Below, piece after piece: positions 35,967 through 46,094 of a DNA stretch of 64,000 nucleotides; position 1 is the first letter of the stretch, and each line of letters starts with the position of its first letter. Source of the stretch: Cohaesibacter sp. ES.047. Lineage in GTDB: Bacteria; Pseudomonadota; Alphaproteobacteria; Rhizobiales; Cohaesibacteraceae. The notes below the pieces were generated by a model. The model was not told the origin of the DNA, searched no databases, and saw only the letters and a program-made list of their open reading frames with translations. The stretch lies in contig NZ_LT907844.1 of assembly GCF_900215505.1 (NCBI RefSeq), forward strand, positions 5,046,233 through 5,110,232, written 5' to 3'. The position numbers were made by a program, and so were the translations under genes.

Positions 35967-37271
35967 ATGCTAGCACTATTGGGTCTTGTCACGATCCTTG
36001 CGTTACTCGCAACGATCATGACGAACAAACTCTCGCCACTGGTTGCGCTGATTCTTATTCCGATTGCAGCCGCTTTGATTGGCGGCTTCGGACTGGAAAC
36101 AACCGGTTTCATGGTAGCGGGTATCAAGAAGATCGCACCTGTTGCGGTGATGTTCGTTTTTGCCATCGTCTTCTTCGGGATTCTCTCCGATGCCGGAATG
36201 ATGGACCCCATCATCAACCGCGTTCTAAAAACAGTTGGCATGAAACCAGCACGCATCACGGTCGGCACGGCGATTCTTGCAATGATGGTCCATCTCGATG
36301 GGTCCGGTGCCGTCACATTCCTGGTGACAATTCCTGCCATGTTACCGCTCTATGACAGACTGAAAATGCGGCGCGTTGTTCTGGCAGCGATTGCTGCGAT
36401 AGCCGCAGGGACAGCAAACATGTTGCCCTGGGGTGGTCCAACATTGCGGGCAGCCTCCTCGCTGGGCGTTGAAGTCACAACAGTCTTCAACCCGATGATC
36501 GGCGTCATGATTGTCGGCATGCTCTCGGTTCTCGGCTTTGCCTATTTGCTCGGCTTGCGTGAAGAAAAACGCCTTGGCTATGCAGGCTCCGATTTCGCCA
36601 AAGGCGAAAGCCATGTTCGCGAATTGACCGAAGAAGAACAAGCAAATCGCCGTCCAAAACTGTTCTGGGTGAACATCCTGCTTACCATTGCAGTGATTGC
36701 AGCGATGATCACGGGCATTCTTCCTGCCGCCATTTCCTTCATGCTCGGCACCGTCTTTGCTCTGCTGATCAACTATCCGCGGCCAGAAGCCCAAAAGACC
36801 CGCATTGATGCGCATGCCAAAGCAGCCCTGATGATGGCATCCATCCTGTTTGCTGCCGGCGCATTCACCGGCATCATGCGCGAAACCGGCATGCTCAAAG
36901 CCATGGCAGAAACCGCAGCAGGCTTCGTTTCTCCCGAATTTGCTTCGCATATGCCAGCCGCAGTTGGCGTGTTGTCCATGCCATTGAGCCTGCTGTTTGA
37001 TCCGGACAGCTACTATTTCGGCGTCATGAAAGTCATCGCAGAAGTCTATCAGACATTTGGTGGCGATCCTGTCGCGATTGGTCAGGCGTCCATTCTTGGT
37101 CAGATGACCACCGGCTTCCCTGTCAGCCCGCTGACAGCATCGACCTTCCTTCTGATTGGCTTGACCGGCGTTCCGCTCGGTGAGCATCAGAAATTCACCA
37201 TCCCGCTGGCCTTTGCAATCACGCTCATCATGACAATTGCAGCCATCTTGTTTGGTGTCTTCCCGCTGTGA
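35967..37271 (+). CDS. CitMHS-family citrate/carboxylate transporter
   Basis: A 434-residue membrane protein with about twelve segments, belonging to the CitMHS family that imports metal-citrate complexes with protons. The early ALIGGFGLETTGFMVAGIKK and the MMVHLDGSGAVTFLVTIPAMLP and AAGTANMLPWGGPTLRAA stretches are typical. It is first in an operon of AtuA-like, CoA-transferase and thiolase genes, so the actual substrate may be another hydroxy- or keto-acid. Confidence 0.92.
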   Translation: MLALLGLVTILALLATIMTNKLSPLVALILIPIAAALIGGFGLETTGFMVAGIKKIAPVAVMFVFAIVFFGILSDAGMMDPIINRVLKTVGMKPARITVGTAILAMMVHLDGSGAVTFLVTIPAMLPLYDRLKMRRVVLAAIAAIAAGTANMLPWGGPTLRAASSLGVEVTTVFNPMIGVMIVGMLSVLGFAYLLGLREEKRLGYAGSDFAKGESHVRELTEEEQANRRPKLFWVNILLTIAVIAAMITGILPAAISFMLGTVFALLINYPRPEAQKTRIDAHAKAALMMASILFAAGAFTGIMRETGMLKAMAETAAGFVSPEFASHMPAAVGVLSMPLSLLFDPDSYYFGVMKVIAEVYQTFGGDPVAIGQASILGQMTTGFPVSPLTASTFLLIGLTGVPLGEHQKFTIPLAFAITLIMTIAAILFGVFPL

Positions 37272-37317
37272 TCGGTCGTTGGATAGCCACAGAATAACAA
37301 CAACAAGGAAAATCGAT

Positions 37318-38655
37318 ATGAAGACCATCCGTATTGGGTCCGGCGCCGGTTACTCCGGGGACCGTATCGAGCCCGCCGTAGAGTTGGCGGAAAAAGGAGA
37401 CATCGACTATCTGGTGTTCGAATGTCTCGCCGAACGGACCATTGCGATTGCCCAGAAGGCAAAACTCAATGATCCGGAGAAGGGCTATGATGCCCTTCTC
37501 GACGACCGCATGCTGGCTGTACTGCCGGCATGCAAGAAGAACGGCATTAAGATCATCACCAATATGGGCGCTGCAAACCCGGTCGCTGCGGCAAAACGCA
37601 CGCACGAGATTGCCGTTCAGCTCGGTCTCGGCCAGCTCAAGGTCGCAGCTGTGTTTGGGGATGACGTTCTGGAAGTCCTCAAATCTGGCGACAACAAAAT
37701 CACCGAAACCGGCATGCCGGTTTCCTCGATGTCCAACACGATCGTTTCTGCCAATGCCTATGTTGGCTGTGAGCCGATTGCAAAGGCTCTGAAGGACGGA
37801 GCCGACGTGGTCATCACCGGCCGCGTTGCCGATCCTTCCATGTTCCTTGCCCCGCAGATCGTCGAATTTGGCTGGGCGCTGGATGATTGGGACAAGATGG
37901 CCAAAGGGACTGCCGTTGGCCATTTGCTGGAATGTGGCGGCCAGGTTACTGGTGGGTATTTTGCCGAACCAGGCAAGAAGGACATTGAGGGCCTCGGCCA
38001 CCTCGGCTTCCCGATTGCCGAAGTAACGGAAAATGGCGATATCGTCATTACCAAGATTGCTGAAGCGGGCGGATCCGTCACGGTTCACACCTGCAAGGAA
38101 CAGATCCTCTATGAGGTTCACGACCCTGCACGTTACCTGACCCCTGATGTTACAGCCAACTTCTCGCAGATTACCTTCGAGCAAGACGGTCAGGATCGCG
38201 TCAAGGTTGGCAATGTCACTGGTACTGCGCGCCCTGAAACCCTCAAAGCATCCGTTGGTTATGTCGATGGATATATGGGCTCGGGCGAAATGTCCTATGC
38301 AGGTCCGGGCGCTCGAGCGCGCGGCGAACTGGCACTGGAAATCGTCAAGGAACGCCTTCAGATCATTGGTCTGGAAGCCAATGAATTGCGGTTCGATCTC
38401 ATCGGGGTCAACGCCATTCACAAGGACGTTCTGGCGCCACAGCCCGAACCCACCGAAGTGCGCATTCGCGTGACAGGTCGTTGCGATACGATGAAAGAAG
38501 CAGGCAGGATCGGCAACGAGGTAGAAACCCTCTACACCAATGGTCCGGCAGGTGGTGGCGGAGCCACAAAATCTGCCAAGCAGGTAGTCGCAATGCTCTC
38601 GGCCCTGCTGCCGCGCGAACAAGTCACCCCGTCCATTCAGTTCATCGAGGCTTGA
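37318..38655 (+). CDS. AtuA-like protein (DUF1446, acyclic terpene utilisation family)
   Basis: About 445 residues from ATG 37318 (AAGGAA 8 nt upstream); a longer in-frame start at 37237 overlaps the transporter gene and is rejected. Family features include the N-terminal IRIGSGAGYSGDRIEPAVEL, ITNMGAANP and VITGRVADPSMFLAP. AtuA was named from citronellol catabolism in Pseudomonas, but many members occur without terpene genes and the reaction is not known to me. The C-terminal domain of longer members is encoded separately by the next gene. Confidence 0.88.
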   Translation: MKTIRIGSGAGYSGDRIEPAVELAEKGDIDYLVFECLAERTIAIAQKAKLNDPEKGYDALLDDRMLAVLPACKKNGIKIITNMGAANPVAAAKRTHEIAVQLGLGQLKVAAVFGDDVLEVLKSGDNKITETGMPVSSMSNTIVSANAYVGCEPIAKALKDGADVVITGRVADPSMFLAPQIVEFGWALDDWDKMAKGTAVGHLLECGGQVTGGYFAEPGKKDIEGLGHLGFPIAEVTENGDIVITKIAEAGGSVTVHTCKEQILYEVHDPARYLTPDVTANFSQITFEQDGQDRVKVGNVTGTARPETLKASVGYVDGYMGSGEMSYAGPGARARGELALEIVKERLQIIGLEANELRFDLIGVNAIHKDVLAPQPEPTEVRIRVTGRCDTMKEAGRIGNEVETLYTNGPAGGGGATKSAKQVVAMLSALLPREQVTPSIQFIEA

Positions 38656-38659
38656 AATC

Positions 38660-38974
38660 ATGAAACTCTTTGATATTGCCCATTCGCGTACCGGCGACAA
38701 AGGTGACATCTCCAACATTTCCGTGATTGCCTATGACCCGAGCGATTATGAACTTCTCGCTCGGGAGGTGACCGCAGAAAAAGTCAAAGCCCATTTTGCC
38801 GGGATCGTTGAAGGCGACGTTGTTCGCTATGAACTTCCGTCAATCGGAGCTCTGAACTTCGTCATGCAACAGGCGCTTGGTGGCGGTGTAACCCGTTCCC
38901 TCGCTCTGGATCCCCACGGCAAGTGTCTGGCGTCAGCGCTGATGGCAATGGAAATTGCCGATTCCCGCAGCTGA
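38660..38974 (+). CDS. AtuA C-terminal-like small protein
   Basis: A 104-residue protein opening LFDIAHSRTGDKGDISNISV, which is the conserved start of the small domain that follows DUF1446 in longer AtuA proteins. It begins 4 nt after the AtuA-like gene. The two are probably subunits of one enzyme. Function unknown beyond this. Confidence 0.85.
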   Translation: MKLFDIAHSRTGDKGDISNISVIAYDPSDYELLAREVTAEKVKAHFAGIVEGDVVRYELPSIGALNFVMQQALGGGVTRSLALDPHGKCLASALMAMEIADSRS

Positions 38975-39055
38975 TGCCATCAGGCTCCAGGTGATTTCCT
39001 CTTTGTATCCTCCCTCGGAACACCTGGAGCCTCTTCTCTTCTCAAAGGCAGAAAC

Positions 39056-39718
39056 ATGTCCAAGGTTATTTCCCTTGAGGGCGCCGTCGAAAAAATCACC
39101 GATGGTTCCGTCCTCATGATCGGTGGCTTTATGGGTGTTGGCACCCCGCCACAGTTGATCGACGAATTGGTCAGGCAGCAAACAGGCAATCTGACCATCA
39201 TTGCAAATGACACCGCCCGCCCAAATGCTGGCATCGGCAAGTTGGTTGATGCCGGTCTGGTAGCGAAGCTTATCACTAGCCATATCGGCACAAACCCGAT
39301 CACCCAGCAGAAAATGATTGCTGGTGAGATTGAAGTCGAGCTGGTACCGCAAGGCACGCTTGCAGAACGCATCCGCGCAGGCGGTTGTGGTCTTGGGGCT
39401 GTGGTCACGCCAACAGGCGTCGGCACCCTCGCTGAAGAAGGTCAGGACACGATCGAAATTGATGGCAAGACCTTCATTCTGGCCAAGCCCCTGAAGGCTG
39501 ACTTTGCACTCGTCAATGCCAAATGCTCCGACTATCTGGGGAACCTCACCTACAATTTGACGGCGCGCAACTTCAACCCGCTGATGGCGATGGCAGCGCA
39601 GACTGTGCTTGCCGAACCGGCGAGTATTGTCCCGACCGGTGCACTGGCTCCAGACCTCATCGCAACCCCTCATGTGATCGTGGACTATCTGGTCAGAAAG
39701 GAGCAACGCAATGGATAA
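39056..39718 (+). CDS. 3-oxoacid CoA-transferase subunit A (AtoD/ScoA type)
   Basis: A 220-residue alpha subunit of a family I CoA transferase. VLMIGGFMGVGTPPQLIDEL (about residues 21-40) is the family's nucleotide-binding signature. With the B subunit it moves CoA between succinyl- or acetyl-CoA and a free acid such as acetoacetate. The last codons overlap the B-subunit start by 8 nt. Confidence 0.94.
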   Translation: MSKVISLEGAVEKITDGSVLMIGGFMGVGTPPQLIDELVRQQTGNLTIIANDTARPNAGIGKLVDAGLVAKLITSHIGTNPITQQKMIAGEIEVELVPQGTLAERIRAGGCGLGAVVTPTGVGTLAEEGQDTIEIDGKTFILAKPLKADFALVNAKCSDYLGNLTYNLTARNFNPLMAMAAQTVLAEPASIVPTGALAPDLIATPHVIVDYLVRKEQRNG

Positions 39719-40367
39719 CAAGCAGATTATCGCAAGCCGTGTTGCATGCGAATTGAAAAGTGGTGATCTGGTAAACCTGGGCATTGGCTTGCCAACCATG
39801 GTAGCCAACTATCTGCCCCAAGGCGTGGAAATCTTCTTTCAGTCGGAAAACGGCATCCTTGGCATGAGCCCGCTGCCGGACCCGCAATTGCACGATGAAG
39901 ACCTCACCGATGCGGGTGGTAGCCCGATAGGCGCAATGCCGGGAGCATGCGGTTTTGACTCCGCGTTTTCTTTCGCGCTGATCCGCGGTGGCCATCTGGA
40001 TTTGACAGTTCTCGGCGGACTGCAAGTCGATGAAAAAGGTCAACTCGCCAACTGGATGGTTCCGGGCAAGATGGTTCCGGGCATGGGCGGCGCAATGGAT
40101 CTTGTCGAAGGTGCAAAGCGCGTCATCGTTGCCATGACGCATACAGCCAAGGGCAGTCCCAAAATTGTTAAAGAATGCAATTTGCCGCTGACCGCGCTGC
40201 GCCGGATTGACCTTATCGTGACCGATATGGCTGTCATCGAACCAACGGAAGATGGTTTGGTTCTCAGGGAAGTCGCCCCAGACGTCTCCGTTGATCAAGT
40301 GATCGCAGCAACCGAGGCCAAACTGATCATCCCGGACAACGTAATCACAATGAAACTGGCAAGCTAA
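39711..40367 (+). CDS. 3-oxoacid CoA-transferase subunit B (AtoA/ScoB type)
   Basis: A 218-residue beta subunit holding the catalytic glutamate, Glu46 in [13 protein letters not shown], which forms the glutamyl-CoA thioester. [14 protein letters not shown] precedes it, as in the family. Translationally coupled to subunit A. Confidence 0.95.
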   Translation: MDNKQIIASRVACELKSGDLVNLGIGLPTMVANYLPQGVEIFFQSENGILGMSPLPDPQLHDEDLTDAGGSPIGAMPGACGFDSAFSFALIRGGHLDLTVLGGLQVDEKGQLANWMVPGKMVPGMGGAMDLVEGAKRVIVAMTHTAKGSPKIVKECNLPLTALRRIDLIVTDMAVIEPTEDGLVLREVAPDVSVDQVIAATEAKLIIPDNVITMKLAS

Positions 40368-40429
40368 GCATTTCGGCCAACCGCCCGCTTATAGCATCCA
40401 TAATCAGACGAACGAACAGGACATTCGAG

Positions 40430-41605
40430 ATGACAGAGATCATCATCGCAGCAGCAGCCCGCACCGCTGTTGGCAATTTCAATGGCGGATTATCTTCAGT
40501 TCCAGCCCATGTCTTGGGAGGAAGCGTGATCCGCGCCTTGCTTGAAGAAGCAAACCTCAAGCCGCAAGACGTATCAGATGTCCTGCTCGGTCAGGTGCTG
40601 ACGGCCGGTCAGGGGCAAAACCCCGCTCGTCAGGCTGCCCTCAACGCAGGACTGCCTGAGGGATCCACTGCCATGACCATCAATCAGGTCTGTGGTTCGG
40701 GTCTGCGCGCTGTGGCTCTTGGCATGCAATCCATCAAATGCGGTGATGCTGCCGTTGTCATCGCTGGTGGACAAGAAAATATGAGCCTGTCTGGCCATGT
40801 GATGCATTTGCGTAATGGCACCAAGATGGGCAACGCAAGCATGACCGACACCATGATCAAGGATGGTCTTTGGGATGCCTTCAACGACTATCACATGGGG
40901 ATCACAGCTGAAAACGTTGCCGAGCAATTTGGCATAAGCCGCGAAGAGCAAGACGCGTTCGCAGCTGAATCCCAGCGGCGCGCTGCCTTGGCTCAATCGG
41001 AAGGGCGCTTCACCAAGGAGATTGTCCCGGTCACGGTCAAAAAACGCCGTGGCGAGGAAGTCATTGACCGCGACGAGTTTATCCGTGGCGATACAACGGC
41101 AGAATCACTCGGCAAGCTCCGCCCTGCCTTCAAGAAGGACGGCACAGTCACCGCAGGCAATGCCTCTGGTGTCAATGATGGCGCGGCTGCCGTACTGCTG
41201 ATGTCTGGCGAGGAAGCGGCTCGCCGCGGCGTTGAGCCGCTCGGCAAGGTTGTTGCCTGGGCAACAGCAGGTGTTGATCCCAAAATCATGGGCACTGGCC
41301 CGATTGAGGCTTCGCGCAAAGCGCTGGAACGCGCGGGTTGGTCAATCGATGATCTCGATCTGGTCGAAGCGAACGAAGCCTTTGCCGCTCAAGCCATCGC
41401 GGTCAACAAGGAACTGGCATGGGACACCGACAAGGTGAATGTCAATGGCGGTGCCATCGCCCTTGGCCACCCGATTGGTGCTTCCGGCGCCCGCATACTG
41501 GTCACCTTGCTGCATGAAATGCGCCGCCGTGACGCCAAGAAGGGCCTCGCCACCCTTTGCATCGGCGGCGGCATGGGCATTGCTCTTTGCATTGAACGCG
41601 CCTAG
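40430..41605 (+). CDS. Acetyl-CoA acetyltransferase (thiolase)
   Basis: A 391-residue degradative-type thiolase with all catalytic residues: Cys88 (NQVCGSG), His347 ([13 protein letters not shown]) and Cys377 (CIGGGMG). With the CoA transferase it can cleave an activated 3-ketoacid such as acetoacetyl-CoA to two acetyl-CoA, so this operon should channel its substrate into the TCA cycle. Last gene of the operon; a terminator follows 27 nt later. Confidence 0.96.
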   Translation: MTEIIIAAAARTAVGNFNGGLSSVPAHVLGGSVIRALLEEANLKPQDVSDVLLGQVLTAGQGQNPARQAALNAGLPEGSTAMTINQVCGSGLRAVALGMQSIKCGDAAVVIAGGQENMSLSGHVMHLRNGTKMGNASMTDTMIKDGLWDAFNDYHMGITAENVAEQFGISREEQDAFAAESQRRAALAQSEGRFTKEIVPVTVKKRRGEEVIDRDEFIRGDTTAESLGKLRPAFKKDGTVTAGNASGVNDGAAAVLLMSGEEAARRGVEPLGKVVAWATAGVDPKIMGTGPIEASRKALERAGWSIDDLDLVEANEAFAAQAIAVNKELAWDTDKVNVNGGAIALGHPIGASGARILVTLLHEMRRRDAKKGLATLCIGGGMGIALCIERA

Positions 41606-41631
41606 CGATATTGGCCAGCAAGACTATTCAT

Positions 41632-41660
41632 AAAAAGGGCGGCCGCACAGACCGCCCCTT
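41632..41660. terminator. Terminator-like hairpin after the thiolase gene
   Basis: GGGCGG (41637-41642) pairs with CCGCCC (41652-41657), flanked by AAAAA on the left and CTT on the right. The T run is better on the minus strand. It also marks the border between ordinary chromosome and the insertion-sequence island. Confidence 0.5.
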
Positions 41661-41676
41661 GAATTCCGCCGTGAAT

Positions 41677-41760
41677 TGCAACACTCTCGCCTCGATATGG
41701 TATCGAGGTGGTTGTCGAGACCGTCAGGAGTGTTGCCATGCCATGCTATTCGCATCTTCC
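41677..41760 (+). mobile_element. Left-end remnant of an IS30-like element
   Basis: An end motif with GCAACAC is followed by a short leader and a start codon opening MPCYSHLP, resembling the first residues of IS30-family transposases. The frame is cut by the IS630 element after eight codons and its continuation is not found beyond that element. A piece of an IS30-like C-terminus in the same orientation occurs at 49339-49455. Confidence 0.45.
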
Positions 41761-41839
41761 TAAAGCGTGTCGCAGTTAATGAGATTCAGGATTCCCATTT
41801 TTTGCCAATTGTGATTCCCTTTGAGAAAAGGGGATCATC

Positions 41840-42189
41840 ATGGGCAAATCACTTCCTATTGCATTGCGCGAACGTGTTGCTCATTTGTTGAGGCCGGTCA
41901 CTCTCATCGGGCGGCCGCCACCCATTTCCGCGTTTCACCACGGTTTGTCAATAACCTGATGCTTCTCAAGAAAGAGACGGGTTCTGTGCAGCCTCGCAAG
42001 CAAGGCCGACCAGACAAAGGCAAGTTGGGTGGGCATCATGAATGGATCACAAGGCGCATGTCTGAGAATGGCGATCTGACGCTTGATGAGCTTTGTCTGG
42101 AATTGGCTGAACGCGGGGTCCATGTGCATCGCTCCAGCGTTGGGCGCCTGCTTCACAGGCTCGGCCTGAGCCATAAAAAAGTCTGGTAG
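41840..42189 (+). pseudogene. IS630 transposase N-terminal frame (orfA), frameshifted
   Basis: The natural start is ATG 41840 (MGKSLPIALRERVA). After about 15 codons the family sequence continues in another frame (FVEAGHSHRAAATHFRVSPR). The change is at the T run 41884-41886 (CATTTG where CATTTTG would restore the frame), a single-base loss. Near the end, AAAAAAG at 42175-42181 is a classic slippery site for the -1 shift that IS630 elements use to join the two frames. Confidence 0.75.
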
Positions 42190-42278
42190 CCACTAAACAG
42201 CTACGGGCCGCCATTGCTCATGATCGGTATGTATGGATCAATCAGCGCCAGTCTTTCTTCAACAAGGCACTGTCCCGA

Positions 42279-42788
42279 TTGATCTTTATCGATGAGACAT
42301 CAACCAACACGAAGCTGACCAAACGGTCTGGATGGTCACCAAAAGGACAGCGCTATCGCGCCCACGCTTCTTTTGGTCATTGGAAATCCCAGGCCTTCAT
42401 CGCTGGTTTGAGATCCCGTGGGATGGTTGCGCCCTGGATCGTCAATGCTCCGATGAACCGACGTATCTTTGAAACTTGGATTGAAACTCAACTACTGCCG
42501 ACCCTGTCAGCTGGCGACATCGTCATCCTCGATAATGTCGCCTTCCACAAAAGTGAGAAAGCTGACAAGCTCGTCAGATCAAAGGGGGCATGGCTGCTGT
42601 TTCTTCCGCCATATTCACCGGACCTCAATCCCATCGAAATGGCATATTCCAAACTCAAGACACTGCTGCGCAAGCGAGCAGCCAGAAACTTCGATGCAAT
42701 CTCAGACGCGATCGGTGACATTTGTGACCTCTATTCTGCCAAGGAGTGTCTGAACGACTTCAAAGCTGCCAGGTCTGAGGTCAATTAA
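42279..42788 (+). CDS. IS630 transposase C-terminal catalytic part (orfB)
   Basis: 169 residues of the DDE domain: first Asp in LIFIDETSTNTKL, second in VILDNVAFHKS, and Glu in LPPYSPDLNPIEMAYSKLK. The frame stays open upstream to the slippery A6G site (42175), so it is made as a fusion with orfA by -1 frameshifting in this family. Confidence 0.85.
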   Translation: MIFIDETSTNTKLTKRSGWSPKGQRYRAHASFGHWKSQAFIAGLRSRGMVAPWIVNAPMNRRIFETWIETQLLPTLSAGDIVILDNVAFHKSEKADKLVRSKGAWLLFLPPYSPDLNPIEMAYSKLKTLLRKRAARNFDAISDAIGDICDLYSAKECLNDFKAARSEVN

Positions 42789-42803
42789 TCGCATCACGCT
42801 TTA

Positions 42804-43448
42804 GGCTGGCGTCGGGCTCGGGGCGTGAACGTGCGTGCACCTCAGGGTGTGGAATAGGTGCGTCAGGGTGATTCGGGTTCGATATTCCTTGGGTCTTGAT
42901 GGCAGAAATCTGCTAAATCAGGGTCATGTTGACCGAAGCCGATCTGCCCGATGATATTGATGCTTTGAAAGCGCTGGTGATTGCCAGCAAAGCCCATGGT
43001 GCCCGTCAGGATGAGCGGATTGCTGAGCTGGAGAAGCTGGTAAAGGCCTTCAAACAGGCGCTCTTCGGCAGCAAGTCAGAAAAGGTTGATCCCGATCAGT
43101 TCCAATTGGCCCTTGAGGATCTGGAAACAGCCATTGCCGTAGTGCATGCCGCCGATGAGGCAGCCCCTTCCCCAATAGAGCGCAAACGCAAGAAGTGCCG
43201 GTCTGCCAATCGCGGGGCCTTGCCAAAGCATTTGCCGCGCATCGAAGAGGTGATCGAACCAGACAATCTGGTTTGCTCCTGTGGTGGTGAGTTGCACTGT
43301 ATCGGTGAGGATGTGACCGAACGGCATGATGTGATCCCAGCGCAATTCCGGGTCATTGTCACCCGCCGCCCCAAATATGCCTGCAGATTCTGTACGGACG
43401 GCGTTGCTCAGGCCAAGGCTCCAGCACGACTGATTGAAGGAGGTGTAT
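42804..43448 (+). mobile_element. IS66-family remnant
   Basis: Holds the start of a tnpC-type transposase. The 120 nt before it may be the tail of tnpB but is too short to be sure. Cut on the left by the IS630 element and on the right by an IS3 end. Confidence 0.7.
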
Positions 43449-43459
43449 TGACCCATTGA
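42926..43459 (+). pseudogene. IS66 transposase TnpC, N-terminal fragment
   Basis: 177 codons instead of about 500. The leucine-zipper-like coiled coil (RIAELEKLVKAFKQALFGSKSEKV), the helix-turn-helix region and the zinc-finger stretch (NLVCSCGGELHCIGEDVTE) are typical of IS66 TnpC. The DDE domain is lost. The frame ends a few codons after entering the left end of the next element (TATTGACCCATTG). Confidence 0.85.
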
Positions 43460-43633
43460 AATTTTGCTCATGCTATTTGCCTGCGGGTTTCAGTAATTCC
43501 CGGACAGTCGTTTCATTAAATACCGGACAGCGATTTCACAAAAACCCGGACAGTTTTCAAGGCATAATTTTGGTTGATCCTTACCTGCCTAATTGGGGCA
43601 CTCTTTTGGTCGAAGAACAGATCAGGAGGGAGC

Positions 43634-45187
43634 ATGCCCCGACGCAAGCAAGTGAGGCGCACGACTGTGCAAGATATACGAGAGATATTACGGCTGACGC
43701 ATGATCCGGGGCTTTCTACACGAGAGGTCTCTGCGCGAATGAAGCTGAGCAAGACAACCGTTGCCACCTACCTTCACCGAGCCCGTGACGCTGGCTTGAA
43801 CAGCTGGCCAATACCAGCCGATCGCGATGATGACGAGCAATTGCGGGCAGCCCTGTTTCAGAATGTAGGTCGACCACCGCGTGACGATGCAGAACCTGAT
43901 TGGCGCCATATTGCGACGGAATTGAAGCGCAAGGGTGTGACCCTGACCTTGCTCTGGGAGGAATATAGGGCGGTCCATCCCGAAGGTTACGGCTATACTT
44001 GGTTCTGCACTCGTTTCAGGGAATTCGAGTGCCGGGCCAATCCCCGTTTTCGCAACCGGCATGAAGCGGGTGCGGCCATTCAGACCGATTATGCCGGCCA
44101 CACTATTCCGGTTTTTGATCCTGCGACCGGAGAGGCATATCAGGCCCAGATTTTCGTCGCAGTCCTCGGAGCCTCGAACTACACATTTGCCTGGGCCTCT
44201 CGAAGCCAGAAGCTGCCGGACTGGATTGATGCGCAAGTTCGGTCACTGAAGTTTTTCGGCGGCGTTACCAAGGCCATCATTTGCGACAATCTCAAGGCCG
44301 CCGTGGCCACACCATTGTGGTTCGAGCCATCGCTAACTGCCACCTTTGAAGCCATGGCAACCCATTACGACACGACCATTTTGCCGACACGACCACGTAA
44401 GCCGCGCGACAAGGCAAAGGTGGAAGGAGCGGTTCTGATTGTCGAACGTTGGATCCTGGCCCGGCTGCGCAATCAGCAATTCTTCTCGATTGAAGCGTTG
44501 AACAATACCATCGCGGAATTGCTGGTGGTGCTCAACAACAAGCAAATGCGGCGGATCGGAAGATCCCGCAAGGAACTGTTTGAAGAGATTGAACGGCCTG
44601 CCCTGCGTCTGTTGCCCGACACTCCATTTGAATATGCCGAATGGAAACGGGCCAAGGTGCATCTCGACTATCATGTCGAGATTTTACGAGGTTTCTATTC
44701 CGTCCCTCACAAGCTAATCGGACGGCAGGTTGATGTCCGGCTAACCCATCGTGTTGTCGAGATATTTTGCAATCATGAGCGGGTTGCAGTTCATCAGCGC
44801 AGGCGGGATCGGGGTGGCCATTCCACGATTACACAGCATATGCCCAAGGCCCACCAGCGTCACGCAGGCATGACGCCTCAAACCCTCGTCGCTCAGGCTG
44901 CCCGCATTGGATATCACACCGCCCTGTTGGTGGAACGCCTGATGCGAGATCGGCCACACCCCGAGCAGGGTTTCCGCTCGGCACTGGGGGGGGTGAGCCT
45001 ACAACGCCGGTTCGGAACAGACAGACTGGAAGCAGCCTGTCAAAGGGCTCTGACATGCGAGACGGTCAGATACAAATCCGTTCAATCCATCCTGGTATCC
45101 GGTCTCGACAAGGCACCCGCGCACCAGGAACCCGCCCCTCCAGCACCGAGCCACGACAATATCCGAGGCGCAACCTACTACCAGTAA
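43634..45187 (+). CDS. istA: IS21-family transposase IstA
   Basis: About 517 residues from ATG 43634 (GGAGGG upstream). N-terminal helix-turn-helix ([20 protein letters not shown]), then the DDE integrase core: first Asp in [10 protein letters not shown], second in [11 protein letters not shown], Glu in the KVEGAV region. A C-terminal Mu-type domain follows. Looks intact. Confidence 0.93.
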   Translation: MPRRKQVRRTTVQDIREILRLTHDPGLSTREVSARMKLSKTTVATYLHRARDAGLNSWPIPADRDDDEQLRAALFQNVGRPPRDDAEPDWRHIATELKRKGVTLTLLWEEYRAVHPEGYGYTWFCTRFREFECRANPRFRNRHEAGAAIQTDYAGHTIPVFDPATGEAYQAQIFVAVLGASNYTFAWASRSQKLPDWIDAQVRSLKFFGGVTKAIICDNLKAAVATPLWFEPSLTATFEAMATHYDTTILPTRPRKPRDKAKVEGAVLIVERWILARLRNQQFFSIEALNNTIAELLVVLNNKQMRRIGRSRKELFEEIERPALRLLPDTPFEYAEWKRAKVHLDYHVEILRGFYSVPHKLIGRQVDVRLTHRVVEIFCNHERVAVHQRRRDRGGHSTITQHMPKAHQRHAGMTPQTLVAQAARIGYHTALLVERLMRDRPHPEQGFRSALGGVSLQRRFGTDRLEAACQRALTCETVRYKSVQSILVSGLDKAPAHQEPAPPAPSHDNIRGATYYQ

Positions 45188-45216
45188 TCAACAAACATCA
45201 AAACAGGAGAGAAAGA

Positions 45217-45999
45217 ATGCTGACACACCCGACATTGAACCAAATGGCCGCACTCGGCATGACCGGAATGGCACAAGCTTGGAAGAGCCTGAATGAACAA
45301 GATCCTGGGCAATCCCTAGATCGGAATGAATGGCTTGGCCTTATGCTCGACCAGGAAGTAGCATCCCGAGCCGACAAGCGTTTTGCCAACAGGCTGCGCA
45401 ATGCAAAAATGCGCTTTCCTGATGCATGCATCGAAGACATCAGCTTCGCTGCCAATCGTGGCCTTGATCAGAGCAAAATCCTTTCTCTCGCTCAAGGAGA
45501 CTGGATTAAGGCTCATGAACAAATCATTCTCACAGGGCAAACCGGAACCGGCAAAACATGGCTCGCCTGCGCCTTCGGACGCCAATCCGCCAGGCTCGAC
45601 TATTCCGTCTTTTATGTCAGAATGCCCCGCCTGTTTGAGGACATGGCCATGGCCCGTCTCGATGGGCGCTTTCCAAGGCTGGTCGACAAACTTGCTCGCG
45701 TCCAGTTGCTCATCCTGGATGACTGGAGAACCCATTCGCTCACAGACCAGCAGCGCCTCGATCTGCTCGAGCTCTTCGAGGAAAGATACCAACGCAAATC
45801 AACCATCATCACGGCTCAACTTCCCGTTTCGGCATGGCACGAGATGATCGGCGAGCCGACAATTGCCGATGCCATCCTTGATCAAATTATTCACAATGCG
45901 CACCGAATAGAGCTCAAAGGGGAAAGTATGAGGCGATCAGAAGAAAATCAGAACTTGACCCAACAAACAGAACAGAAAACCATCAATCCACAAACCTGA
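45217..45999 (+). CDS. istB: IS21-family helper ATPase IstB
   Basis: About 260 residues from ATG 45217 (GGAGAG upstream), 29 nt after istA. AAA+ ATPase with Walker [16 protein letters not shown], Walker [10 protein letters not shown] and the C-terminal [22 protein letters not shown] stretch (key residues Gly-Glu-Pro and Asp-Ala). It regulates target choice for IstA. Confidence 0.93.
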   Translation: MLTHPTLNQMAALGMTGMAQAWKSLNEQDPGQSLDRNEWLGLMLDQEVASRADKRFANRLRNAKMRFPDACIEDISFAANRGLDQSKILSLAQGDWIKAHEQIILTGQTGTGKTWLACAFGRQSARLDYSVFYVRMPRLFEDMAMARLDGRFPRLVDKLARVQLLILDDWRTHSLTDQQRLDLLELFEERYQRKSTIITAQLPVSAWHEMIGEPTIADAILDQIIHNAHRIELKGESMRRSEENQNLTQQTEQKTINPQT

Positions 46000-46094
46000 A
46001 CCAGGTAAAGGATCAGCCATTACTCAGCTGTTCGCGAATTACTGAAATCGCTGTCCGGTATTTCTGAAATCCGCAATAGGTAAGAAAAATAGCG

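Larger units (their letters stand above)
41761..42803 (+). mobile_element. IS630-family insertion sequence
   Basis: About 1.04 kb with imperfect terminal inverted repeats (TAAAGCGTGTCGCAGTTAAT on the left; TAAAGCGTGATGCGATTAAT read inward from the right). Each end starts with TA, matching the family's TA target. It carries two overlapping frames that together give an IS630 transposase. Confidence 0.88.
43482..46075 (+). mobile_element. IS21-family insertion sequence with istA and istB
   Basis: Ends are inverted (TGCGGGTTTCAG on the left; TGCGGATTTCAG read from the right). Several copies of the CCGGACAG motif repeat within the first 80 nt and recur at the right end, as expected for IS21 multiple terminal repeats. 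It carries complete istA and istB and may be active. Exact target duplication is unclear; edges are good to a few bases. Confidence 0.85.

Noticed and set aside
37228..38718. A 496-codon minus-strand frame
   Set aside because: Antisense to the AtuA-like gene; an artefact of codon usage.
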